From assembly GCA_036493915.1 (NCBI GenBank), contig DASXPA010000137.1, forward strand, positions 11,992-75,991: a stretch of 64,000 bases of DNA, read 5' to 3'. The translations under genes were made by a program, and so were the position numbers. Shown one piece after another: positions 41,527 to 49,678 of this stretch. The notes beneath the pieces were generated by a model, which was given only the letters and a program-made list of their open reading frames with translations, was not told the DNA's origin and ran no database searches. Positions within the stretch are counted from its first letter, which is position 1; each line of letters starts with the position of its first letter. The stretch is from Palsa-1392 sp036493915. Its GTDB lineage: Bacteria; Verrucomicrobiota; Verrucomicrobiia; Chthoniobacterales; UBA10450.

Positions 41527-43377
41527 GTGGATGTGCGCCTCTTGATCGATAGCGGAGTTCTCCTTCTCTACTTTTGCGTCATCATCTTCATCGGCCTGCG
41601 TATGGGCCGGAAGGAAGACAACCTCGAGGATTTCGCTCTCGGTGGCCGGCGCATTCCCTGGTGGGCGGTGCTCGCTTCCATCATCGCCGCGGAGACGAGC
41701 GCGGGGACTTTCTTCGGAACGCCCGGCGAAGGCTTTGCGCTTCGCAATTACACCTATCTCCAACTCGCCCTCGGCACGATTCTCGCGCGCATTCTCGTCA
41801 GTTACATCTTCATCAAGCCCTACTACGACTACAAGGTCTTCTCGATCTACGAATACCTGACCGTACGCTTCGGCCCCCGTTCGAAGAATTCCGCATCCGC
41901 CGTCTTCATGATCACGCGCCTGCTCGCTTCCGGGGCGCGCCTCTACGTCGCCGCGATCGCGCTCGCGCTCGCCTACGAGATGATCAGTGGCACCCGGCCG
42001 GATCAAATTCAAACGCTGCTCATCTACGTCAGCGCCTGCATTGTCATTGTTATCCTGACAGCGATCTACACCACCCTCGGCGGGATCAAAGCCGTCATTT
42101 GGACCGATTTCATCCAGGCTTCCATCATGATGGGAAGCGCGCTCGTTGCGCTCGGCTTGCTCTATTCCGCCATCCCCGGCGGCTGGGACGAAATCGTTAG
42201 GCGGACCGGCGGCTTTCACCTCCACGACTTCATCACTACCGGGCTCGATCCGGCGAAACATGGTTGGGCGAAAATCGTCGGCATGTTCGGGATCGAATAC
42301 ACGATCTTCGCCGGCCTTTTCGGTTCCACCTTTATCACCATGGGCACGCACGGAACCGACCAGGACATGGTGCAACGGATGCTCACTGCGCCCGACGTGC
42401 GCCGCAGTCGCCGCTCCCTCATTCTCTCCGGGCTGGCCGATATTCCGATCGCCTTCACCTTTCTCAGCATCGGCCTCCTCCTCTGGGTTTATTACCAGGC
42501 GCACCCCGACCCCACCCTTTCAAAAACGCCTAACGAGACTTTCTGCCATTTCATCCTTTATCAGATGCCAGTCGGTCTGCGCGGGCTGCTCCTCGCGGGA
42601 ATCTTCGCCACCACCATGGGCTCGCTCAGCACCGCGCTCAACGCGCTCGCTACCAGCTTCACGCGCGATTGGTATCAGCCCTACATCAACCGCACCGCGG
42701 GCGAAGCGCAAAGCCTGCGGGCCGTCCGCTGGGCAACGGTCGGATTTGCCATTCTCATGATCGCTGTCGCCTCCGCGACCTCTTATTGCGTGATCATTTT
42801 GCCGAATGTTCGTATCATTCCGATCGCACTCGGTATCTTCGGCTATACTTATGGATCGCTTCTCGGCATTTTCTTCTGTGGCATGCTCACGAAAACCCGT
42901 GGGAGCGATCGAGTTAATCCCGTCGCCATGGTCGCCGGATTTCTCTTCGTCGCTCTCATCAGCAACTTGCCTAATGACATCGCACATGTCTTCGGGACAC
43001 AGCTTTATACCCCGCCGAGCTGGTTCCCGATCATGGCCTTCCCGTGGTGGATCTGCTTCGGGACGATCGTCACTTTTCTGATCGCCGTTATGTTCAAGCC
43101 CAAGCGCACCGCCGTTCCGGCGAAAAAACCGTTGGTTCTGTCCGAGCAATCGTCGCCTCGGCCCAGGAAGCCGTCCGCTCTGTCCGAGCAATCGTCGCCT
43201 CGGCCCAAGAAACCGTCCGCTCTGTTCAAGAAACCGTCCGCTCTGTTCGAGCGACTGTCCGCCCGTTTCAAGCGTCGCCGACGGAAGCGTCGTCGGCGCT
43301 CGGGCTCGATCACAGTCCCATTGGCCATGCCCAAAAAATCGCTGCCGAAGCGATCATTCAAGAAAGAGGCGGACTGA
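41527..43377 (+). CDS. Sodium/solute symporter (SSS family) with repetitive basic C-tail
   Basis: The 616-residue membrane protein starts at GTG (MDVRLLIDSG) and has about 13 TM segments. SSS landmarks include FALGGRRIPWWAVLASIIAAETSAGTFFG, RLLASGARLYVAAIALA, DQDMVQRMLTAPD and ATTMGSLSTALNALATSFTRDWY. The transported solute is not evident. From about residue 535 the protein becomes a low-complexity tail made of repeats of the type SEQSSPRPKKPSAL, then an Arg/Lys-rich stretch (KRRRRKRRRRSG). The matching DNA at about 43137-43255 is a roughly 42-base tandem repeat. The tail would be cytoplasmic or periplasmic depending on TM parity, and is not part of the family. Confidence 0.85.
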   Translation: MDVRLLIDSGVLLLYFCVIIFIGLRMGRKEDNLEDFALGGRRIPWWAVLASIIAAETSAGTFFGTPGEGFALRNYTYLQLALGTILARILVSYIFIKPYYDYKVFSIYEYLTVRFGPRSKNSASAVFMITRLLASGARLYVAAIALALAYEMISGTRPDQIQTLLIYVSACIVIVILTAIYTTLGGIKAVIWTDFIQASIMMGSALVALGLLYSAIPGGWDEIVRRTGGFHLHDFITTGLDPAKHGWAKIVGMFGIEYTIFAGLFGSTFITMGTHGTDQDMVQRMLTAPDVRRSRRSLILSGLADIPIAFTFLSIGLLLWVYYQAHPDPTLSKTPNETFCHFILYQMPVGLRGLLLAGIFATTMGSLSTALNALATSFTRDWYQPYINRTAGEAQSLRAVRWATVGFAILMIAVASATSYCVIILPNVRIIPIALGIFGYTYGSLLGIFFCGMLTKTRGSDRVNPVAMVAGFLFVALISNLPNDIAHVFGTQLYTPPSWFPIMAFPWWICFGTIVTFLIAVMFKPKRTAVPAKKPLVLSEQSSPRPRKPSALSEQSSPRPKKPSALFKKPSALFERLSARFKRRRRKRRRRSGSITVPLAMPKKSLPKRSFKKEAD

Positions 43378-43447
43378 CTGGCATCGGGTGCCTAACGATG
43401 GGCGTCCACACTGGCGCCGGCGTGCTCGTTCCCGCAGATTGTGGCGC

Positions 43448-44146
43448 ATGAAAACCGAACGGATCGCGCTCGTCACCGGCGCTAATAAAGGGATCGGCTT
43501 CGAAGTCGTACGGCAGCTTGCTCGGATGGGTTTCCTCGTTTTTCTCGGCGCGCGTAACGTCGAGGCCGGCCGCGCCGCCGCCGCGAAACTCCGCGCCGAA
43601 GGCACGGTCGCGTTTCTCGAGATCGACGTCGCGAACGGCGAGAGCATCCGCCGGGCGGCCGAGGAGTTCTTGCATCATGCGGATCGCCTCGACCTGCTAA
43701 TCAACAACGCGGGCATTTGCCTCGATGACGACAAGCGGGCGCTCACTATCACGCCGGAAATTTTTGAAAAGACCCTGCGCACGAACACGCTCGGGCCGTG
43801 GCTGGTCGCGCAAGCTTTCATCCCGCTGCTGGAGAAGAGCGCCACACCGCGCATCGTCAACGTCTCCAGTGGTGGCGGTCAGCTCGGTGGGGGCGCGGAC
43901 GGTTGGGCCCCCGCTTATTGCGTCTCGAAGACGGCGTTGAATGGCGTCACTTCACAGCTTGCCGCTGCTGTGCCGCGATGCGCAGTCAACAGCATCTGCC
44001 CCGGCTGGGTCCGGACCGACATGGGCGGCGCGGGCGCCACCCGCTCGGTCGGCGAAGGTGCCTCCGACATCGTCTGGCTCGGGGCCGAAGCGCCGCACGA
44101 CCTCACCGGCAAATTCATCAAGGACCGAAAAGTGATCCCGTGGTGA
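43448..44146 (+). CDS. Short-chain dehydrogenase/reductase (SDR), carbonyl-reductase-like
   Basis: The 232-residue protein begins MKTERIALVTGANKGIGFEV with the TGxxxGIG cofactor motif. It has NNAG (LLINNAGI), the catalytic Ser in NVSSGGGQL, the YxxxK pair in AYCVSKTAL, and PGWVRTDMGG. TGANKGIGFEVVRQLA resembles eukaryotic-type carbonyl reductases and plant-like SDRs that use NADPH. The substrate is not evident. The ATG at 43448 fits the family start; a CCTAACGA copy lies 50 bases upstream at 43391. Confidence 0.88.
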   Translation: MKTERIALVTGANKGIGFEVVRQLARMGFLVFLGARNVEAGRAAAAKLRAEGTVAFLEIDVANGESIRRAAEEFLHHADRLDLLINNAGICLDDDKRALTITPEIFEKTLRTNTLGPWLVAQAFIPLLEKSATPRIVNVSSGGGQLGGGADGWAPAYCVSKTALNGVTSQLAAAVPRCAVNSICPGWVRTDMGGAGATRSVGEGASDIVWLGAEAPHDLTGKFIKDRKVIPW

Positions 44147-44394
44147 TCGGCGAATACGGCGAGATCAGCGTCGTTAGCAGACCCACCTCGGGCGCGCCGC
44201 AAATCCAAGACCTGCTCTTCAATCGCGGATTGTAGCGATCGTTGACTGCGCGACATCACCATCGCATGACGACGGAATGAGGACGATCATTGATCTACCT
44301 GGAACCCGAGTCAAAGCGCTCGATTCTGTCGAAAACACGTCGCAATACGCGCTCATCAAGTGATCCGGTGGAAACGTTTTCTGACGGTATCGCG

Positions 44395-44778
44395 TTACTG
44401 AATGAATCGGATCGTCATCGGGTAGCGATAGAACTTTCCGTCGCTCGCCTCGATGGCGGCGATGATGACGAAGACAGCGTTCAGAACCCAGAGGATTGCG
44501 AGAAAAACGAAGCCGATCAGGATCAGGCAAAAGACCGCGGCGACAACTTCGTAGATGAGCATCGAGATCTGGAAATTGAGGGCTTCCTTACCGTGCGCAT
44601 CGATCTCAGGCGAATCGTCGCGCTTTGCCAGCCAGACGATCAGCGGTCCGAGAATGTGACCCGGGAAATGCAGAAAGACGCCGAGCAGCGCGCTGGCGTG
44701 GCAAAGGGCGTTCCAAGTCCGGACGTTAGTGAGAGCAGGAGCATTCACAGGCGGTGGTGTCGGGTAGGTGGTTTCCAT
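44395..44778 (-). CDS. DUF4870-family membrane protein
   Basis: The 127-residue protein has a Pro/Thr N-terminus and then WNALCHASALLGVFLHFPGHILGPLIVWLAKRDDSPEIDAHGKEALNFQISMLIY. The 'H.S...G.......LGPLI.WL.KRD..P.ID.HGKEALNFQ' pattern is diagnostic of DUF4870 (Tic20-like). Two further helices follow (VVAAVFCLILIGFVFLAIL and AVFVIIAAI). The family's function is unknown. The 248 bases between the SDR gene and this one show no feature. Confidence 0.85.
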   Translation of the reverse strand: METTYPTPPPVNAPALTNVRTWNALCHASALLGVFLHFPGHILGPLIVWLAKRDDSPEIDAHGKEALNFQISMLIYEVVAAVFCLILIGFVFLAILWVLNAVFVIIAAIEASDGKFYRYPMTIRFIQ

Positions 44779-45364
44779 GGTTCTAATGAATGGATGCAGC
44801 GAGCCTCGGATTTGGATTCAAGAAAATCGCGGACCGTGGGCTCACTCGCCCTGAGGTTCGCAGCACATCTCTTTCGACGTCCTGCTCGGCGACTGCAGCA
44901 CCAAAAGAGGTGTCCTTATTCGAGTGCGCCTCACGTAGCGTTGGAAGTCATTGCCGCGCGACAAACAATGCTTTGTCAAAATATCTTGAATCCAAAAGGA
45001 CCGAATCACGCATCCCATTCTCGAAAGCCATGAATACGATTACAACCAGGCCCTTCCTGACTATCAAGCTGGCGACACTTGTCGCACTCGCCCTGCTCCT
45101 GCTGATCCAAAGCATTTGATCGCTGCGCTTCGGCCAACCGAGACTCCTTAGGCTTACCCGCGACAGCGATGCTCGCCGGATTGCTCCCATTGGCCTTACC
45201 GCCGGGAGGTTGCTCTCCAGCGGCACCTCGACCGACCCGGTAGTATCGGTCGGAGGAAATTCGCTTCTTCCGACGCATGATACGGCGTGTCGGCGAGCAG
45301 CGCCGAAACGCGGTAGAGTCAGCAAACCACTTTACGTGCCGTGGGAGGTCCACGATCTCTCCGC
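44779..45364. other. 586-base gap between DUF4870 and DUF486 genes
   Basis: No conserved gene is visible apart from a 29-residue hydrophobic frame at 45030-45119, listed separately. CCGACC (45232-45237) and GGTCGG (45248-45253) make a small hairpin. No tRNA-like cloverleaf or terminator with T-run was found. A divergent promoter for DUF4870 is expected here, but I could not identify it with confidence. Confidence 0.5.
45030..45119 (+). CDS. Possible 29-residue single-TM peptide
   Basis: The frame MNTITTRPFLTIKLATLVAL, followed by ALLLLIQSI, is basic at the N-terminus and hydrophobic for the rest, ending at TGA. This is the form of many small membrane proteins, but the ribosome-binding site is weak (CGAAAGCC) and the family is not recognised. 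It may be a chance frame. Confidence 0.3.
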   Translation: MNTITTRPFLTIKLATLVALALLLLIQSI

Positions 45365-45691
45365 ATGAAAACAATCATCCTCCTGACGATCTCGAATACT
45401 TTCATGAACCTGGCGTGGTATGGGCATCTCAAGTTTCGCAAGGAGGCGCTCTGGGTGGTTATCCTCGCGAGCTGGGGGCTGGCGTTTTTCGAATACCTCT
45501 TCCAGGTGCCAGCAAACCGCATCGGCTCCTACGAGTGGACTGTCCCGCAGCTCAAGATTTTACAGGAATGCATTACGCTCGTCGTCTTCACGATCGTCGC
45601 CTACGCGCTCTTCCGGTCGCCCGTGAAATGGAACTACCTCGTCTCCTACGCACTCATTATCGGCGCCGTTTTCTTCGCCTTTAAATTCTGA
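45365..45691 (+). CDS. DUF486-family small membrane protein (DMT-like)
   Basis: The 108-residue protein has four TM helices and DUF486 landmarks: LLTISNTFMNLAWYGHLKF, SWGLAFFEYLFQVPANRIG, LKILQECITLVVFTIVAYALF and YALIIGAVFFAF. Members resemble half-size drug/metabolite transporters, but the function is unknown. The ATG at 45365 matches the family start. A possible frameshifted small gene overlaps its 3' end on the other strand. Confidence 0.88.
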   Translation: MKTIILLTISNTFMNLAWYGHLKFRKEALWVVILASWGLAFFEYLFQVPANRIGSYEWTVPQLKILQECITLVVFTIVAYALFRSPVKWNYLVSYALIIGAVFFAFKF

Positions 45692-45861
45692 AGCACCACG
45701 ACGATTCGTTAGGGCACTGCACTTCACGCCATGCATTCTCCATCTGCGCGAGATATCGATCGTCACGGAAGCGAACGGGGAACTCCTCGAGCGGAAAATT
45801 CGCCAGTGTCATTCTTGCGCAGCACCTTGACCTGTTCGGGGTGAAGTCCTTCGTTCATTTT
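45681..45861 (-). pseudogene. Possible frameshifted small gene downstream of aspS
   Basis: One frame starts at an ATG overlapping the aspS stop region (MNEGLHPEQVKVLRK) and soon derails. A second frame from 45812 reads MTLANFPLEEFPVRFRDDRY, then LAQMENAWREVQCPNES, to a stop at 45681. The two could be halves of one short protein separated by a frameshift near 45815. I recall small proteins beginning 'LHPEQ...LR.MT', but the identity is not established. A TCGTTAGG copy lies at 45706, read as Pro-Asn-Glu. Confidence 0.3.
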
Positions 45862-47624
45862 CTCTCGTCCGCCAACTTGATCCCGAGCTCTCGCAACTGC
45901 TTCGGTTCGACGTCGCTGGGCGATTGCGACATCAGGTCCTGAGCGCGGTTGTTTTTCGGAAACGCCATCACCTCGCGAATCGATTGCTCGCCACAAATGA
46001 GCATGACAAGTCGGTCGAGGCCGAACGCGATCCCCCCATGCGGCGGTGCGCCTAACCGAAAGGCGCGCAGCAGATGTCCAAACTGCGATTGCTGCTGCTC
46101 CTCATTAATCCCGAGAACGGCGAACATTTTCGCCTGCAACTCCGGCTCGTGAATCCGGATGCTGCCGCCGCCAATCTCGACGCCGTTGAGGACGACATCG
46201 TAGGCTTCGGCGCGCATTTCGCCGTATCGCTTCTCTTCGAGCAAAGGCAAGTCGTCGGCATGCGGACGCGTAAACGGATGATGGACGGCGTTCCACTTAT
46301 TCTCCGCCGCATCGAGTTGCAGAAGGGGGAAATCGGTCACCCAGAGGAAGTCGAGCGTCTCCGAGTTTTTTGTCAGGTCTTGAATCTCCGCAACGCGCAG
46401 GCGCAGCCGGCCGAGGACCTCGCAAGCGATCTCCCATTTGTCAGAGCCAAAGAAAATGAGGTCGCCTTCTTCGAGCGCGAGCTTCGTTTGCAGCGCCTGC
46501 TTTTCCGCCTCGGAGAAGAACTTCACGATCGGCGACTTCCAATCGCCGTTTTCGATCTTGATGAAGGCGAGTCCTTTCGCGCCAAAGTTTTTCGCGATTG
46601 CCGTCATCTCGTCCGCCTGACCGATCGTGATGCCGGCAAATCCCTTGGCGTTGATTGCTTTCACCACGCCGCCGCTTTCGATGACGCTGCGGAAAAGTTT
46701 GAAGCCGCTCGCGCGAAAGTCTTCAGTGAAATCGACCAGCTGCATCCCGAAACGCCGATCGGGTTTATCGCTTCCGAAAGTTCCAACCGCTTCGGGATAA
46801 GTCAGACGCGAAAAAGGGGTCGGGATGTCGATGTCGCGCGCGGCTTTGAAGATCGCCGCGAGCATCCCTTCGGTGAGCGCGTAAATGTCATCCGGCCTGA
46901 CGAATGAAGCTTCGATGTCGATCTGCGTGAATTCCGGCTGGCGATCGGCGCGCAGATCTTCGTCGCGAAAACACTTCGCGATCTGGAAATATTTCTCCAC
47001 CCCGCCGACCATGAGGAGCTGTTTGTATTGCTGGGGCGCCTGTGGGAGCGCGTAAAAGCGGCCCGGAAAAACGCGGCTCGGGACAAGAAAATCGCGCGCG
47101 CCTTCGGGCGTGCTCTTCGAGAGAATCGGTGTCTCAATTTCCACAAAACCCTGGTCGTCGAGGTAATCGCGGGTCGCTTTCGCCACGCGATGGCGGATGC
47201 GCAGATTGCGCGCGAGCTGTGGACGGCGCAGGTCGAAGTAGCGATGGGTCAGGCGGAGGTCTTCGTTTGAGACCTCTGCGTCGAGCGGGAAGGGGAGAAC
47301 ATCGGCGCGGTTCAAAATCGTTAGGCGCGCGGGCAGGACTTCGATGTCGCCGGTAGCGAGCTTCGGATTTTCCGTGCCAGCGAGGCGCGGGGCGACGCGG
47401 CCATCCACTTGAATGACATCTTCATCGCGGAGATGATGCGCTTCGGCGGCGACCTCGGCATTCTCTTCCGGGCGGAAGACGACCTGGGTCAGCCCTTCGC
47501 GATCGCGCAGGTCGATGAAAATGACACCGCCGTGATCGCGCCGCGAATGCACCCAGCCGGCGAGTTTAACCTGGTCGCCGATATTGGCCGCGCGGAGGGC
47601 GTTGCAATGGTGAGTGCGATACAT
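45855..47624 (-). CDS. aspS: Aspartyl-tRNA synthetase (bacterial type)
   Basis: The 589-residue class II enzyme starts MYRTHHCNALRAANIGDQVKLAGWVHSRRDHGGVIFIDLRDREG, the OB-fold anticodon domain. Motif 2 is in KCFRDEDLRADRQPEFTQIDIE, the bacterial GAD insertion follows, and motif 3 is GIAFGLDRLVMLICGE. It charges tRNA-Asp. The ATG at 47624 is the conserved start; the longer frame runs into a repeat. It lies 92 bases downstream of hisS, with an REP-like arm between. One TCGTTAGG copy is read as Leu-Thr. Confidence 0.95.
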   Translation of the reverse strand: MYRTHHCNALRAANIGDQVKLAGWVHSRRDHGGVIFIDLRDREGLTQVVFRPEENAEVAAEAHHLRDEDVIQVDGRVAPRLAGTENPKLATGDIEVLPARLTILNRADVLPFPLDAEVSNEDLRLTHRYFDLRRPQLARNLRIRHRVAKATRDYLDDQGFVEIETPILSKSTPEGARDFLVPSRVFPGRFYALPQAPQQYKQLLMVGGVEKYFQIAKCFRDEDLRADRQPEFTQIDIEASFVRPDDIYALTEGMLAAIFKAARDIDIPTPFSRLTYPEAVGTFGSDKPDRRFGMQLVDFTEDFRASGFKLFRSVIESGGVVKAINAKGFAGITIGQADEMTAIAKNFGAKGLAFIKIENGDWKSPIVKFFSEAEKQALQTKLALEEGDLIFFGSDKWEIACEVLGRLRLRVAEIQDLTKNSETLDFLWVTDFPLLQLDAAENKWNAVHHPFTRPHADDLPLLEEKRYGEMRAEAYDVVLNGVEIGGGSIRIHEPELQAKMFAVLGINEEQQQSQFGHLLRAFRLGAPPHGGIAFGLDRLVMLICGEQSIREVMAFPKNNRAQDLMSQSPSDVEPKQLRELGIKLADERK

Positions 47625-47700
47625 GAGGCGAACCGTCAGTTTGGGCGATGGACGGAAAGTCGCAAGCGGGTGGGCGAAGGAAGATCGCACGAAGCGTGCG

Positions 47701-47728
47701 AGGTCCTTCGCTCTGCTCAGGATGACAA
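47701..47728. repeat. REP-like element, family A, single arm between hisS and aspS
   Basis: AGGTCCTTCGCTCTGCTCAG followed by GATGACAA matches the arm at 29075-29102 at about 24 of 28 positions. The hisS stop at 47717 falls inside it, so the repeat contributes the last codons of hisS. Confidence 0.6.
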
Positions 47729-48961
47729 AGTTTGCTGGAGACGCGGAAGCAATTGCTCGTTAGGCACGAGGACTTCTTCGCGCGTTGAAAGGATCTTGAT
47801 TTTAACCTGGGGCCATTCGTCCCCGAAGAGGAGCGTGGCTTTGGCGCCGAGTGCTTCGGCGGTTTGGAATTGTTTGCCCACCTTGGCGGGTGGGATCGCA
47901 TAATCGACGCGCCACTTGGCGTTGCGCAATTGTTGCAGGATGCGGAGCGCTTCTGGACGGCGTTCCTCCTTCGCGATGATGAGGTAAAGGTCGAGCGCGC
48001 TTTCCTGCCTAACGAGTTCGGTAAGTTGCTCGAAAGCGGCGGCGACATTTTTGATCAACTCTCCTAGAACCACATCGCCCATGGCGAAGCCGGCGGCCGG
48101 AAGTGAGACGGTGCCATCGCTTAACTGTCCGATGAGGTTGTCGTAACGGCCGCCGCCGGCGATCGCGCGGAGCTCGCCTTTGCGGTCGAAGACTTCGAAC
48201 ACGACGCCGGTGTAGTAGGCGAGGCCACGCACGATTGAGAGGTCGATTTTCGCAAAATCAGCGAGACCGCGCTGATCGAGTTGCTGCACAACTTGCTCGA
48301 GCTTTTCGCTGTGGCCGCCGCCATCGAGGATTTCAAAAACAGATTCAGCGAGCGCGCCGAGCTTTTCCGCCGCCTTCTCCCGCGGCTCGCGCTCGCTCTT
48401 GTCGATGACCTGGAGAAGTTCGGTCCAGCGTTCGTCCGGCACATTGTGTGCGCGCAGGAGTTCGGTCCAGAAGGTGCGATCGCTAAGCCTAACGACGAAG
48501 TCGTTCGCGGTGAAACCGAAACCGCGGAGAAGATCGATCGCGAGCGCCACCAGCTCAACATCCGCGCCTAACGAGTCGTCGCCGATAAGATCGCAGTTGA
48601 GTTGGAAATGTTCGCGGAGCCGTCCGCGCTGTTGTTTCTCGTAACGGAAACATTGCGGGATGGAGAACCACTTAAGCGGTTTTTTGAAGTCGCGCTCGTG
48701 CGCCGCGACGACGCGCGCGAGGGTCGGCGTCAACTCAGGTCGCATCGCGACGGCGCGCTCGCCTTTATCGATAAAATTGAAGAGCTGGCCGACGATTTCC
48801 GGGCCGCTTTTCTTTTGGTAAAGCTGCGTTGGCTCGAGCACAGGGCCGTCCCATTCGATGAAGCCGTAGCGCCGACAGGTCTCGCGCCAGCGGGTGAAGA
48901 TGGCGTTACGAAAGGCGCAGTCGTCGGGGAGGAAATCGCGGAAGCCTGGGAGCGGTTTCAT
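47717..48961 (-). CDS. hisS: Histidyl-tRNA synthetase
   Basis: The 414-residue class II enzyme begins MKPLPGFRDFLPDDCAFRNAIFTRWRETCRRYGFIEWDGPVLEP. It has motif 2 in CFRYEKQQRGRLREHFQLNCDLIG, histidine-A motifs SIVRGLAYYTGVVFEV and GGRYDNLIGQL, and a C-terminal anticodon domain. It charges tRNA-His. Four dispersed motif copies occur in its 1.2 kb (47757, 48008, 48488, 48567), encoding Pro-Asn-Glu, Val-Arg, Val-Arg and Ser-Leu-Gly. It probably forms an operon with aspS. Confidence 0.95.
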   Translation of the reverse strand: MKPLPGFRDFLPDDCAFRNAIFTRWRETCRRYGFIEWDGPVLEPTQLYQKKSGPEIVGQLFNFIDKGERAVAMRPELTPTLARVVAAHERDFKKPLKWFSIPQCFRYEKQQRGRLREHFQLNCDLIGDDSLGADVELVALAIDLLRGFGFTANDFVVRLSDRTFWTELLRAHNVPDERWTELLQVIDKSEREPREKAAEKLGALAESVFEILDGGGHSEKLEQVVQQLDQRGLADFAKIDLSIVRGLAYYTGVVFEVFDRKGELRAIAGGGRYDNLIGQLSDGTVSLPAAGFAMGDVVLGELIKNVAAAFEQLTELVRQESALDLYLIIAKEERRPEALRILQQLRNAKWRVDYAIPPAKVGKQFQTAEALGAKATLLFGDEWPQVKIKILSTREEVLVPNEQLLPRLQQTLSS

Positions 48962-49115
48962 CGTCGTTGCAAAGACTCTGTGGGAAACCTCCTAACGAGG
49001 CGGCCGAAGCGATCGGGGAACACGAATAAGAGACACGATTGAATAAACGAGAAGCTGGAACGGTCGGATTGTAACACGACGGAGACGATCCGTTTAACCA
49101 AACCAAAGGACAAAC

Positions 49116-49547
49116 ATGAAACAAAACACATTCATCAAATTATTGGCCGCGGGCGCGGCCGGCGCTCTCGCGCTCGGGACCGCCGTGGCGCAGGAGTCAA
49201 GCACCACCACGACCACGACGGCGGGCACCGACGCGACGAGCACGAGCGTGAGCACGATGGACGGGACGGGCACGATCACAGCTTACACGCCCGGCTCGGA
49301 CTTCATCACCTTCCGCAGCGAAACAAATGCGGAGCCGGTGAAGTATTACTATACTAAACAGACGACCTTGGTCGATCCGGAAGGTCATGATGTGGAGTGG
49401 TCGATGCTAAAACCGGACATGCCGGTGCATTACACCTACACGAAGGAAGGCGATCGCATGATCGTCACGAAAGTGACGCTGGAAAAGCCGATCTCCTACT
49501 ACGAAAAGAAAACCACCACGACGACCACCACGAATCCGAACCCTTAG
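49116..49547 (+). CDS. Secreted Thr-rich protein of unknown function
   Basis: The 143-residue protein has a signal peptide (FIKLLAAGAAGALALGTAVAQ), a Ser/Thr-rich stretch (SSTTTTTTAGTDATSTSVST) and a compact domain (GTITAYTPGSDFITFRSET, KYYYTKQTTLVDPEG, MLKPDMPVHYTYTKEGDRMIVTKVTLEKP). It ends in another poly-Thr tail. The domain recalls a DUF5666-like OB/beta fold but is not securely assigned. A good ribosome-binding site (AAAGGA) precedes the ATG and a strong terminator follows, which suggests high, monocistronic expression. Confidence 0.7.
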   Translation: MKQNTFIKLLAAGAAGALALGTAVAQESSTTTTTTAGTDATSTSVSTMDGTGTITAYTPGSDFITFRSETNAEPVKYYYTKQTTLVDPEGHDVEWSMLKPDMPVHYTYTKEGDRMIVTKVTLEKPISYYEKKTTTTTTTNPNP

Positions 49548-49578
49548 CGGATTACAGTCGTTAGACTGCTAACTTACA

Positions 49579-49616
49579 AGCGCCCGCGGGACGTGAGTCC
49601 GCGGGCGCTCTTGTTT
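49579..49616 (+). terminator. Rho-independent terminator after the Thr-rich secreted protein
   Basis: AGCGCCCGC...GGAC pairs with GTCC...GCGGGCGCT (one bulged G) around GTGA, making a stem of about 13 bp, followed by TCTTGTTT. It begins 32 bases after the stop at 49547. The stem is very GC-rich and the trailing T-run is adequate. Confidence 0.75.
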
Positions 49617-49647
49617 GGTGGCGCGAATCCCAGTTTGCGAGATTCAA

Positions 49648-49676
49648 GCCACGCGAGCTGGAAGCTCGTGCCACGA
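49648..49676. repeat. AGCT-type palindromic repeat, intergenic copy
   Basis: CGAGCT (49654-49659) and AGCTCG (49663-49668) flank GGA within GCCACGCGAGCTGGAAGCTC...GTGCCACG. It lies three bases from the galE stop. The same element, inverted, is inside uvrC at 17648-17678. Confidence 0.65.
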
Positions 49677-49678
49677 GG

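Noticed and set aside
41476..43191. Long minus-strand frames opposite the symporter
   Set aside because: Acidic/arginine-rich composition with no domain; these are typical shadows in GC-rich DNA.
29075..47728. Family A repeats considered as a CRISPR array
   Set aside because: Copies are kilobases apart, palindromic and irregular, with no regular spacers or cas genes.
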